The translations under genes were made by a program, and so were the position numbers. Positions 25,301 to 37,300 of a stretch of DNA of 64,000 nt are shown piece by piece; position 1 is the first letter of the stretch; every line of letters starts with the position of its first letter. The notes under the pieces are model-generated. The model did no database searches, was not told the origin of the DNA, and worked only from the letters and a program-made list of their open reading frames with translations. Source of the DNA: Phaeosaccion multiseriatum (taxonomy: Eukaryota > Ochrophyta, other classes); NCBI GenBank assembly GCA_965112735.1, contig OZ218955.1, forward strand, positions 310,001-374,000. The letters run 5' to 3'.

Positions 25301-28300
25301 CGTATGAGTGTGTGGGGCCGCCCTGCTGGCCCTCCCCTGGGTTTGTCGAGTGGGGCCATTTCGGACGATCAGATCACGGCTTCGAGTAAGAGGGTATCCG
25401 GACCCCCCAAGTGTGCTAGGCTGGGGGGGTGGGGGGCGTGGCAGCCCTCCAGGCACGACGCTCCTGACGGAGAGGGTTCCGAGCTGGTGTGTGGAGGTGG
25501 CGGAAGGGGCAGAGGGGGCGGTGGCGAAATCACCTTCAAACTCAAGGCCACGAGTGTCTTGTCCGGGATATCCACGCAAGGGATTGACGCAGCGGCGGAG
25601 GAGGAGGAAGAAGAAGCCGCAGCCGATGAGGTGAGGCGTTGTGGCGTTGTGGCGCCAATCACCGCAGTCGGCGATGCTTTGTCGCGGAGCTCCTCCTCCA
25701 CCGCTGGGGAAGGGGCAAAGACCCATACAAAGGTCAAGGCAGATGGCAGTGGATGGGGGTGGACGGAGGCGTATCAAGTGGACTACAGCATGGACGGGGA
25801 GAGGTGGACTACGGCAGCCCCTCTTCGGCTAGAAGTAGATGAGGACGAGCAGCAGCAGGCAGCGAAGGGAGGAGGAGGAGGAAGAGGAGGAGGAGGAGGA
25901 GGAGGAGGAGGAGGAGGAGGGGGTGGGAAAGGAGACGGGGAGCAGCGAGTGTTCCCAGGCAATGTGGACGGCGTAGGAGTGGTGACGAATCTGTTGCAAG
26001 AGCCCGTGCGGTGTCGTTTTGTGCGTGTCCGGCCGCTGGCGTGGCGCCATAGGCTGTCGCTAAGGGCCGAGCTCCACGGGATGGGTTTGGAGGATGCATC
26101 GGGGATGGAGAGTGGTAAAGTGGCGGACAGCCAGTTAACCTGCTCGAGCTCGGAGGGAGGAGGAGGAGGAGGAGGAGGAGGAGGAGGGGATGGAGGGAGG
26201 AGTGCCGCTCACTTTGGTCGGCTGAACTCGACGGAAGGCAGCGGGGCTTGGGTTGCGGGGGTACCCAATCAGGACCAGTGGCTCCAGATCGACTTCAAGA
26301 GTCGCCAGATTGTGACGGGCATCAGCACGCAAGGGAGGGCGCCACAGGGGGGGGGAGAAGGAGGCGAAGGAAGTAAGGGGGGCGGGGGCGACGCCTTTGT
26401 CACGTCGTTTTCTCTCATGTTTAGCTCAGATGGCCTCAGCTGGAGCCCGCTGCTGACGGAAGGAGGGCTTTCCAACGGGGGCGGCGACGCTGGGGGAGGA
26501 GCGGTCAAGGTAAGGGAGGGATTAAGGGAGGGAGGGAGGGAGGGAGGGAGGGAGGGAGGGAGGGAGGGAGGGGTTTACGTGCTGTGTGCGTCTATGTGTG
26601 TCTATTCGCCTCCATTCTTTCCCCTTTTCTTTCCTTCCTTCACCCGCCACTCGTCTCCCCTGTCAAACTCAAACTCAAACTCACAGGTGTTCAAGGGAAA
26701 CGCGGACAACACGAGTATTGTGAGCCACGTGCTACCCCGCCCTCTCTTCTGCTCCTTCCTTCGCCTGTGCCCCATGACCTGGCACGGGGCCATCGCCCTC
26801 CGATGCGAGGTATACGTGTCTGTGAGCTGCCATCTGCCTTCGTCCTGGTCGTCTTCGGAGCAGATGCAGGATGACGAAGCCGCTTTCGAGGGGTGCCCGG
26901 CCGAGGGGCTGTGTGGGACTGTGTTGATGGAGAGCAGCGCCGAGGCGGTGGGAGAAGGGGGTGGAGTGGGAGAAGGAGTAGGAGTGGAAGCAGGAGGAGG
27001 AGGAGGAGTGGGACGACGACTGGGAATGGGACTGGGGGGCGGAGGAGGAGGAGGAGGAGGAGGGGGTGGGGGAGGAATGGCAGGGAACGACAGGGGGGGT
27101 GGCTTGGGTGGCGCCAGCGTTGGTAGGGTTGGCGGCGGAGGGGGTCATTCGCAGCTGCAGCAGTTGGTGATTCAACCGCCCTCGGACAGCGAAGACGACG
27201 TCGAGGCGCGCCTCCTGCCCATCGTTCGCGGCCTCGGCCCGGCCGCATGCAATGAAGTAAGGGCAGTGTCGTCGCCATCTGTTGTCTCATCAGCGGCCTC
27301 TGGAGAGCAAGGCGGACGAGCATCGGTAGCAGCTGCACCAGGAGGAGCAGCAGCAGCAGCAGCAGCAGCAGGAGGAGGAGGAGGAGGAGGAGGAGGAGCA
27401 GTTGGTGATGCAACAGCTGGCCAGCCGCCCAAGCCCAAGAAGCAGACGGAGGTGGAGGAGGAGGCGGTGGCCGCTGTACCGGGCATGATGGTGGTCATCA
27501 CCTCCCCTCCCTCTGCGCAGGCCCAAGCTGCCCAGGCCTCCCTTACCAAGGCCCTCTACGGCCGAGCGGGCCGCCTGCTGAGGGTGCTGTTGCCCTCAGA
27601 GGAGCAGGCACCAGGGGACTCAGTGGTGGAGGGGGGAGGAAGGGGGGGGGGGGTCATGTGCCCCGGTAGCTTTGCCTCTGGTGTATCACCAACTGCCGAT
27701 GCTTCTTCTCGCTCATCCTTTTCGCCTTCGTCTACGGACAACGCGAGCGGTGCGGCTACATCACCAACTGCTGCTGCTGCTGCTGCTGCTGTATCACCAA
27801 CTGCTGCTGTCACTGGTGGTGCTTCGTCCTCGCGGCCAGGCCAGGATCATAGTAATGACGGCGGAAGCGCTTTGGTGGAGCTGCTGGACCTCGAGACGGG
27901 CCTGCCCCGACACCTGGTACTGCCCCTGAGCTGTCTTCGAGCCCCCTCCCGTATGTTCGGACAGGCTCTGACGGGGGTGGAGCAGGCGGAGGGCTTTGTG
28001 AGGAACATGTCGAGCGCTTTGGCTGTGCATCACGCGAGGAGGGCCACGCTGGCGCTGCTGGACGCCGCTACGAGTGAGAGTGAGAGTTCGCCCTCAGCAG
28101 TTGGTGGTACAGCGGTCACAGGCTCAGGCTCAGACTCAGGCTCGGTTGGAGCTGCTGCTGGAGCCGCTGCCGCAGGGCTTCCCACCGCTGCTAGTGTTTT
28201 AGTTACACGTATACAGCAGCCGATTCGTCTCTCGCTGGAGCAGCTGGGGGGCGCCCAGAGGCTCGTGGCGCTGGTGAAGTTTGTAGCGGCGTCCACACAG

Positions 28301-31300
28301 GGCGGGCTGCAGATGGGGGAGGTAGAGGCTGCTTCTGGTCACGCAGCGAGAGGGGGGGCAGGAGGAGCGATAGGGCCGGTGGAAGGATCGGGAGGAGGAG
28401 GAGGGGGAGGAGGAGGAGGGGAAGGATGGCAGTGGATGGATGGAGGTTTCCGAGAGGAGGAAGTGATGCAGCTCGTGCGCAAGTTGCTGCACAGCTTTTT
28501 GGACATGGAGAGGAGGGATGCGTCACCATCTTCATCTGCGATATCACCAACTGCCGCGGGAGAGGCAGGAGGATGGCAGGCCGGACGTGAAGCTTGTGCT
28601 GCTGTATCACCAACTGCTGGTGAAGTGGGACTGGGGCGAGGGGGCTTGAGTGGGAGTAGGAGTGTGGGTGTGGGTGTGGGTGCGTGTGCGTCACTGTCGC
28701 TGAGCCGAGTACTTGTCGATGAGACGGTGCGGCACTTCGTTCGCTCCACCAAGCCCGCTGACTCGAGGCAGATGCAGGTAAGGAGGGTGTAGGGGATTAG
28801 GCAGACGCCACGTATTAGGAGGGCGGGGGTTGACACCAGGTTTATATGGTAGAGGTAGGCACGTGCGTGCGTGCGTGCGTGCGTGAGCATGGCAGACGGG
28901 TCAGGCTTTGTTTGACCCTCTCTCGCTTTGCAGCCCATGTCTTTTTTCTCTTGTCCTACTTGTATGCTTCACTGGGGTTGCTATCATCCGCCTCCCTGAC
29001 TGTTTGACTGTTTGAATGTTTGACTGACTGACTGACTGACTGACTGGCTGACCGACTGACTGTAATGAATGACTGACTGACTGACTGATTGATTGATTGA
29101 TTGATAGATTGATGGACTAATGGACTGATTGGCTGACTATCTTCGCGCCCCCTCCCCACCTCTCTACCCCCCTCCCCTCTCCCCTCTGTGAGCAGGTGCG
29201 AGAGTCACTCCACCCGTACTTCCCCGTGTGTGAGTATCAAGGAGAGGTGGTCTTCAAAGGATGCACGGCCCTCCGAGTACACTTCGACCCCAGGTGTCGC
29301 ACACACGCCCTCTCGGTCCTGACACTCGCCATGGATCCGCTCTTCTTGAGGGTGGCGGGGCGCTTTTCAGGCGGACCCGGTTCCTTCAGGCCTCTCCTCA
29401 TTCACGGGAATCGCTTCTTCTTCAAGTTTTCCAGCAGGTGAGTCGATGAATGAATGTGTCAAGATAGGGGAGGGGGTACCGAAGTGTCTGACTGGCGTTT
29501 CAAGGAGAGGCCTCTCGCTCTCGCCCTCGCTCTCTCTCCTTCTCGCTCGGTCTCTCCCTCCTCTTATGTGTGTTTGTGTGTATGCGTGTGCCGATCAATG
29601 ATTTGTTGACACTTCAATGGGGTGGTATCTTGGCCTGTCAAGGCCTGGCCTGAGCGCTTCCTCTCCCCCCCCCCTCCTCTTCTTTCCCGATGGATGGCAC
29701 CCTACTGCAAGCAGGCTCCCCTCCCTGGCAGGGCAGCTCTCTGCCTGTTCGCACGGGTGGGGCTATCGCTTTAGTGTGGTGCCTCTCTTGGGCCTGCAGT
29801 GGACGCACGAGCGACAGGTGAGTGAGTGAGTGAAGGAGTCAGTGAGTACGTGACTGAGTGAGCGAGGCCGTGAAGTGCCTTCGTTCCTCGGGCTTTGCTC
29901 TGGCCTTATTTTTGTTGCTTTGTACGTACGTTCCCACTCTCTTCTCCATCCCTTCGTTTGATTCCCTCCGTCCCTCCGTCCGTCCCTCCGTCCCTCCGTC
30001 CGTCCCTCCGTCCGTCCCTCCGTCCGTCCCTCCGTCCGTCCGTCCCTCCGTCCCTCCGTCCGTCCCTCCGTCCGTCCGTCCCTCCGTCCCTCCGTCCGTC
30101 CGTCCCTCCGTCCCTCCGTCCCTCCGTCCCTCCGTCCCTCCGTCCCTCCGTCCCGCCCTCCGTCCCTCCGTCCCTCCGTTCCGCCCTCCGTCCCTCCGTC
30201 CCTCCCTCCGTCCCTCCGTCCGTCCCTCCCTCCCTCCCTCCCTCCCTCCCTCCCTCCCTTCCTCCCTCCCTCCCTCCCTCCCTCCCTCCCTCCCTCCCTC
30301 CCTCCCTCCCTCCCTCCCTCCCTCCCTCCCTCCCTCCCTCCCTCCCTCCCTCCCTCCCTCCCTCCCTCCCTCCCTCCCTCCCTCCCTCCCTCCCTCCCTC
30401 CCTCCCTCCCTCCCTCTCTCCCTCCCTCCCTCCCTCTCTCCCTCCCTCCCTCCCTCCCTCCCTCACTCCCTCCCTCCCTCCCTCCCTACCTACCTCCCTA
30501 CCTCCCTCCCTCCCTACCTACCTACCTACCTCCCTCCCTCTCTCCCTCCCTCCCTCCGTCCCTCCCTCCCTCCCTCCCTCCGTCCCTCCCAAAAGGTTCT
30601 GCAAGACGCCAGTCTGGAATGGGCATGTTTCCTCCTCGACTTCCTCTTGGACCTTCACACAGCGCAGGCCCTCCCCCGGGGGGCTGTGCACAACGGGACC
30701 GTGTTTGCGGCCCTTGTGCGCTACCTCCGCTCGGGGGGTGTGCCTTACAAGGAGAGAGTTGTTGACCTCCTCACGCGGCTGCTGCGGCACACACACCTCT
30801 TCAGCGAGACCGATCCGCCGGACTTGGGTGCGTGGGCGCGCGCGTGTGAGGGTCTTTGGCGTGGGCGTGTGCGTGTGCGTGTGCGTGCGTGGTGCACACA
30901 TTGCTGTTGGGGGTTGGTGTTGTGGTGGCGGGGTCTGGGGTGGGGCTTTTGTTTCAAATCAGGTGTTTTGTCGTGTGTGTTTCCACATACCCCCTGTCTT
31001 CCTGACACCCCCTGTCTGCGCACCCTCTCCAGGCAAGTTGTCGGGGATCATATCCCTTGTGGCAGAGCGCTGTGCTGTCCGCAGCTCCGCCCTTAGAGAG
31101 AGAAGGAGGATGGCAACCAATGGCACGGGCAGCGCCGGCGGCGGCGGGGGGGGGGTGTCAGGACAGGGGGGCGACCACCCCGGTGGCCATCGTCAGGACA
31201 GTCAGGACTCAGACAACTTCAGCGACTGGGTCAATCAGAGGATCTTCGGGACCCCCAGAGTATTAGCAGGACGAGGAGGAGGAGGAGGAGGGGGGGGCGA

Positions 31301-34300
31301 GGGGTCGACAGGAGGTGGAGGAGCAGGGGCGGGGGCGGGGGCAGGTGGAGCAGGGGCAGGAGGGGTAGGGGCGTGCCACGTGTCTTCGCGGCTGCAAGCT
31401 CTTGTGGAGCTCAGCGTGGCCGCTCAGATCGCGCAAGAGACAGAGACAGACACACACAGAGAGCGACGAGCTCTTGGAGAAGATGGACGGCAGCAAAGTA
31501 TGCCGCTGTCGAGACCGGACCATGACAACGTGCCGCCATTGTCACTGCAGCTGCCGGCCTTTTCCCACGGAGACGAGCTTGCGTCCGCCCAGGGAGAGGG
31601 AGGCGAGCTTGACGCGGAGCCTCTGGCGACGGCGGCTGCGCTGCGGTCGGTGCTGGAGGTGGCTGACGCGATTCACCACCGTCGCCCTCTGCCTGACGCC
31701 CTTGTGTGTCAGGCCTACGTGGACGGGGTTGGTGTGCATGAGGAGGTGGATACGTCACAGTTGGCGCTGGAGGGGTTAGTGCTTCAGCAGCAGCAGCAGC
31801 AGCAGCAAGGGGAGAAGTCTGAGGAGGCCGCTCCTGTGGGGGTCGAGGGGGTGGAGAAGGGCTCGAGCAAGACCTGCCGTGATGAAACCGACGGTATTGC
31901 ATGTGGCAAGGCCAAGGTCAAGGGCAAGGTCCGGGTGCGCAAGGCGATGGGCGATGGGATCACGCAGTATGTCAGTGGGAGAGGCGAGGTGGTGTTTCCC
32001 GGGGCTGCCGCACTGCTTGTGCGCCTGGTTCTCTGTGGAGGACAAGGTGACGATGATGACGAGGAGGATGATGAGGGTGGGGAGGGTGGAGCAGCAGCCC
32101 GTTTCGAGGACAAGGATTTACCCACATTCGTGAGCAAGGGTGCGAGGCTGGTGATTGATGCGACTGGCGGTGAGACGGAGGAGGAGGAGGAGGAGGAGGA
32201 GGAGGAGGAGGAGGAGGAGGAGAAGGGGGAGGAGGAGGTGGAGGTGGAAGGGGAGGATGGGAGCATAGACAGCAACCCAGGGTGTGAAGAGCGCAAGGAG
32301 AACGACCCCGGGGTGGAAGAGAGCAAGGAGAACGACCCAGGGGTGGAGGAGAGCAAGGGGGCGGGGAAGCAGGAGGAGACCGAGGGTCGTTCAGAAGCGC
32401 TACTCGACGAGGGGCAAGGGCAGCAGCAGCAGTTGGTGATACAGCACGGCTCGGTGGGACCGCCGCGGCCGATGGAGGCGGAGGCCGTCGTTCCATCGGC
32501 CGTCGAAGGTGTTGTAAGCGACACGGCGGCACCGTTGCCTGCACCACCAGCAGGCGGTGATACAGCAGCAGAGGCTGAGTCAGGAGGGGAAGAGGTGACC
32601 AGCAGCCCTATCGAAAAGAGCACGCACCACCAGCAGTCCACAGATGGCAGTAATGTGATTGAGGTGCATGAGGACGAGGAGGAGAAGAAGGAGAAGAAGA
32701 AGAAGAAGAAGAAGAAGAAGAAGGAGGAGGAGGAGGAGGAGGGGAAGGAGGAGGAGGAGGAGGAGGAGGAGGAGGAGGAGGAGGAGGCGGAGGAGGAGGA
32801 GGAGGAGGAGGAGGAGGAGGAGGAGGAGAAGGAGGAGGAGGAGGAGGAGGAGGAGGAGGAGGAGGAGGAGGAGGAGGAGGAGGAGGAGGCGATACAACAT
32901 GCCGCCCCGCAGCTGACGATTCGTGTATCCGACGACCCCTCCCTCGATTTGCGCCAGGGCCAGTCACCATATGCTGCGCAGGGTCAGTCGGTTCCATCTG
33001 GATGGGGGGGGGGGGAGGAGGAAAACAGAGTGCCGCCTCCCCCCCCCGGGACTGCCTCTCCCCCGGGGGGGGTGCAGCAGCCGGAGTCTCCTCCGCCGCT
33101 GATTCGCTTGCCCCCCTCCTCTCTTGCGAAGGCTCCACCGAAGAGCACTGCCCCCCGGGGTGTCGTCCCCTCCGAAGAGAAGGTTCAGCAGATGGCAGAC
33201 TTGGGTAAGTCAACGATGGAGAGGGGGGGTGGGTACATTAGGCATCGTCCAAATGATGGGTCGGCTTCGGGTGGGTGGTGCTTTGGCTTCTGCTCACGCA
33301 TCTAGAGGGGATGCTTCCTCCTTTCCGATGACTATTCTTCCCTCCTTGACTGACTGACTGATTGACTGATTGACAGGTATGGATGCGGAGTGGTGTCGAG
33401 CCGCTCTACGCCGCTGTGGAGACGACTCAGACAGAGCCACGGGATATCTCTTCGACCATGAGGCGGAAATGCAGGGGATGGTGGAGGAGGACTCGGCTTT
33501 GGCATTGGCGGAGGCAGAGGAGAGGGCCCGCCTAGCAGCACCAGTTAGTGAGGCGGTTGTAGGATGGGGTGACACAGCAGGTGTGGACGATGCAGCAGCA
33601 AGGGCATTAGGAGGAGGAGGAGGGGGAGGAGGAGGCGGAGGAGGAGGAGGAGGAGGAGGAGGAGGAGGAGGAGGAGGAGGAGGAGGAGGAGGAGGAGGAG
33701 GGGGAGGAGGAGGAGGCGGAGCAGCAGCAGGAGGAGAAGGACAAGAAGGAGAAGGAGAAGAGCAAGAGGGTCAGGAGGTACCAGCACCTCTCGTGGTGGA
33801 CGGCGCTGCCCCTGAGACGGAGCAGGGGCAGGGGATAGCAGTGGATAGCAGCGACCAAGACGAGAGTCCCTACGGATGGGGCTCCTCCCTACCGGACATG
33901 TGGGGGGCGGCAGCTCACGGGGATGGGGAGGTGGATGGAGATAGGGGGTATATAGGGGGTGGAAATGGCAATGGCTGGTCGCAGCACGGGAGGCAGAGCA
34001 GCCTTGAGGTCGACTACGGCGAGGGAGACGAGGGCAGGTTAGTGTGAGTTTCAGTGTCGGGCTCGGGGAGAGTTGAGTTTCAGGACAAAGTGTTGTGCCT
34101 GTCTTTCGCCGCCTTAGCTGCAGCTGTGAGTCCCACTGGGCGGATGAGGTACATGCTACTCACGCTCCGTCCGTCCGTTCCGCAATGACTAACTTCACAC
34201 ACCGCCGCCCGCCCCATGCACCCTTTGCCCCTCCGCCATCCACTGCCATCCCCCCTACCCAGCACGGACGAGTGCCCGTCCCTCGTCAATGAAGACGGCG

Positions 34301-37300
34301 ACAGCCCCCTACACGGCAGCAATTGCGACTTTCACGGCAGCAGCTCCGCCCCGGCTCCGAACGGGGCGCTCACCTTGCCCTTCCCTACAGATGCCGCCGA
34401 CCGTACCACCAACGCGGCTGGTGTGGGGCAGGGGCAAGGGCAGGTCAATGAGGTTGGCGACGATGCGGATGACAACCTTGCGGAGGTCGACCCTTCCGCC
34501 CTTTCACAGATGACGGCGATGGGGTTGGATGTGGAGTGGGCCCGGGCGAGTCTGCGTCGATGTGCGAATGAGGTGGCGGCGGCGGTGGAGTTTTGCTTCA
34601 GCAACGACATGGCGGCTCTTGTTATGATGGACGCCAGGACAGAGGCAAGGAGGATAGAGAGGCGCGAGCATCAGCAGCAGCAGCAGCAGCCGCCGCTGAG
34701 TGAAGTGCTTGGAGTGACTCCACCAGTTGGTGATACAGCAGGGGCACGAGGAGCCCCGGAGGTTGGGGAGGCGCAGCAGCAGCAGCAGCAGCAGGAAGAG
34801 GAGGAGGAGAAGAAGAACGAGGGTTTCCGAGTGGAGGAGGAACGCGTGCTGTCTTCCGAGGAGCAGCGTAGGCGGGCATGGGCGGAGGCGGTGAGCTCCG
34901 TGACGACGGCAACTAGGCTGCAGGAGGGACTCATGCTGGCGTTACGGGTGGTTGGGGAGATGCCAGCGGATAGAGAGAAGGGCAGAGGAGGAGGAGGAGG
35001 AGGAGGAGGAGGAGGAGGAGGAGGAGGAGGAGTGGGTCCTATTCTACGTGCGGCGAACACCATCGGTACAGTGCCTTCGCTGGACGCGCACTGCCTGTTT
35101 GAGCTTGTAAGGCCCCCTGCCAGCACCCTCTCCAGGCTCTTGCAGCAACAACAAGACGCTGGCGGGCAAGTGAGCGCTAGCTGCGCACGCCGTCTGTCCC
35201 GGGGGTGCGTTTTCGTCCTCCAGGCTGCGTCTTGCAGGGCCTTCCTCGCGGTTACGGCGGACGGAGCTCTGGGCCTGGGTACAGACCTTTCCGAGGGCAC
35301 TCCCCTGCTACTCACGCTACTCCCGGATATCCAGACAAGGACGACTAATAGGAGGGTGCGAGCGTCGAGGCGGTTGGTGCTTCAGACTTGGAACGGGAGG
35401 AAAGTGCTGAGGCTCACGGAGGATGGGGAAGGGTTCCGATTCGAGGCCATGCCCCAGATGCCCCAGATGGCAGTGGAGGGAGGAGGGATGGCAGTGGATG
35501 GAAACAGCGTCCTGGAGGTGATGGTCATGGCTGAGCGACCCACGGTGGAGGCCAATGTGGAGTGGGAGTCCCACTTCGTCACATTCGCCTCCCCTGGGCG
35601 GGCCCTCGGAATGGGCAGTGGGGCCATTGGCGACGACCAGCTTCTGGCCAGATCGGCGGCGGTATCACCAACGGGTGAGGCTGAGGGTGGAGTACCCCAT
35701 GTGCCTGGTGCTGCGCCTGTGGTGCCTGCCTTGCTTGGCCCCTACGTGCGCGGGCGGATATCAGAGACGGCTACCGCAGCGGCCTCCTCCTCCCATGAAT
35801 CAAGGGCGGCAGGAGCAGGACCGGCTGGAGGAGGAGGAGGGGGGGCAGGGGCGACGCCGTCCGAGGAGCCGAGCGGGTGGGTTGCAGGAGAGAGCAACGC
35901 AGAGCAGTGGCTACAAGTGGACTTGCTCACGCCGACCAAGCTCACGGGGTTGGCGCTACAGGGAGGTGGGGAGGGCGCAGGCATGGTGCAGCAGTTCAAC
36001 ATCCGTGTCAGTGAGGACGGCCGCCGCTGGGCAGTCGTAGGGCAGCAGGAGCAGGAGGAGGGGCAAGGGCAGCACGGAGGAGAAGGAGATAGGGAAGGAG
36101 GAGGAGGAGGAGGAGGAGGAGGAGGAGGAGGAGGAGGAGGAGGAGGAGGAGGAGGAGGAGGAGGAGGAGGAGGAGGAGGAGGAGGAGGAGAAAGAGGAGG
36201 AGGTCGTTCGACTCTTCCTCTCTTGCCCGGCAACTACGACCCCAGGCAGGTGACGATGTATGTCTTCACGGGACCTTCGGGCAACGGAATCGTCGCCAGG
36301 TTTGTGCGCATATGCCCAACTCGCTGGCCGGGGAGTGGGCAGCAGGGCTCTTCTTCCACCGGAGCTGAAGGAGGAGAAGCCGTAGACAGGCTCGCCAACA
36401 AGGCCAAGGGCTTGTGTCTGCGCCTAGAGCTGTTCGGACCGGAGGTTTACGAGTTTTCCGGAGAGGAATTGGCTGCTGTGACTGGAGCTGGGGCTGTATC
36501 ACCAACTGCTGCCCTAATGGTTAGCGGCGGAAGTGCTGCCCAGAAAGGTGCCCTCTTGGCCAAGCAGCGTGCGGTGCTGCAGCAATGGCGACGGCGGCAG
36601 ATTCGCATTGAGGGGGATACCCTGCGCTTCTCCTTCGTTGCCCCGATGCTGCTCCGGACAGATCAAGAGAAAGGGGGGGATCAGGAGAAGGAAAGGGAAA
36701 GGGAGGAGGAGGGAGAGGAGGCCTCGACGCCGCAGCTACCGAAGGGTTTCAGGCTTTGTGTGACTGCGGTGGGCACGCCCGCCTCTGAGACGCTTCAGTG
36801 GCTGCAGGGGCGGAGGAGGGAGGTGGAGGAGGTGGGAAGGGTGATGCGAGACTGGCCCAAGCAGGCGGATGAAGAGCTTATGGAGTGGGCAAGCGCGCCG
36901 GGCAGGAGGGGGATGAGCGGGATGGCAAGAAGGGTGGGGTTGGGGAAGGGGGGGGGCATGACCAAGAGGGAGAAGGGCAAGCTGCAGGTGAGAGAGTGTT
37001 TGGGGGGGGGGGGGAGGACGCAGATAGGGAGAGAGATAAGAGTGAGGGCCCTCTGTATTTGTGTTCGCGTGTCTTTGCCACGCCTTTCCCTCACTCTTAC
37101 CCTCATCATTCCCAGCTAAGCCCCCCCCCCCCCCCCCCTACATATACCTTACCCCGCCCCTGCCCCCACCTCCCTCGCAGGTGCTCGCCTCCGTGCAACC
37201 CCCCGTGCTGCGTGCCATCCGCTACGCCCTCTTGCGTCACTTCGACGCCCAGCTCCGCACGGTCGTTCCCTTTGTCGACCTCCAGACACGCTCCCCCTGG

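Larger units (their letters stand above)
22496..26840 (+). other. Tandem array of five discoidin (F5/8C-like) domains
   Basis: Approximate borders are 22496-23990, 24050-24711, 24778-25320, 25340-26085 and 26100-26840. Each shows an outer strand such as WMQVDLGYEAT or WLQIDFKSRQIV, a 'G.sTQG' turn (VATQG, VSTQG, ISTQG), 'f.l.ySsDG..W' (for example SLDGEDWYYIQ, SMDGERWT) and a closing 'P..a.FvRf.P..W......R.e.' (for example YAKFVRFLPVSWQ, CRFVRVRPLAW). These are the landmarks of discoidin/F5-8 type C jelly rolls, which bind glycans, lipids or proteins. Domains 2-5 sit mostly in one 2.6-kb exon. The ligand is unknown. Confidence 0.75.

Noticed and set aside
29906-30466. Long open frames of GREGGREGG or PSLPPS type
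   Set aside because: Pure artefacts of an intronic tetranucleotide array with no coding character.
32580-32900. Minus-strand poly-Leu frames opposite GGA/GAG repeats, here and in many other places
   Set aside because: Reverse-strand shadows of the poly-Glu/Lys coding repeat.
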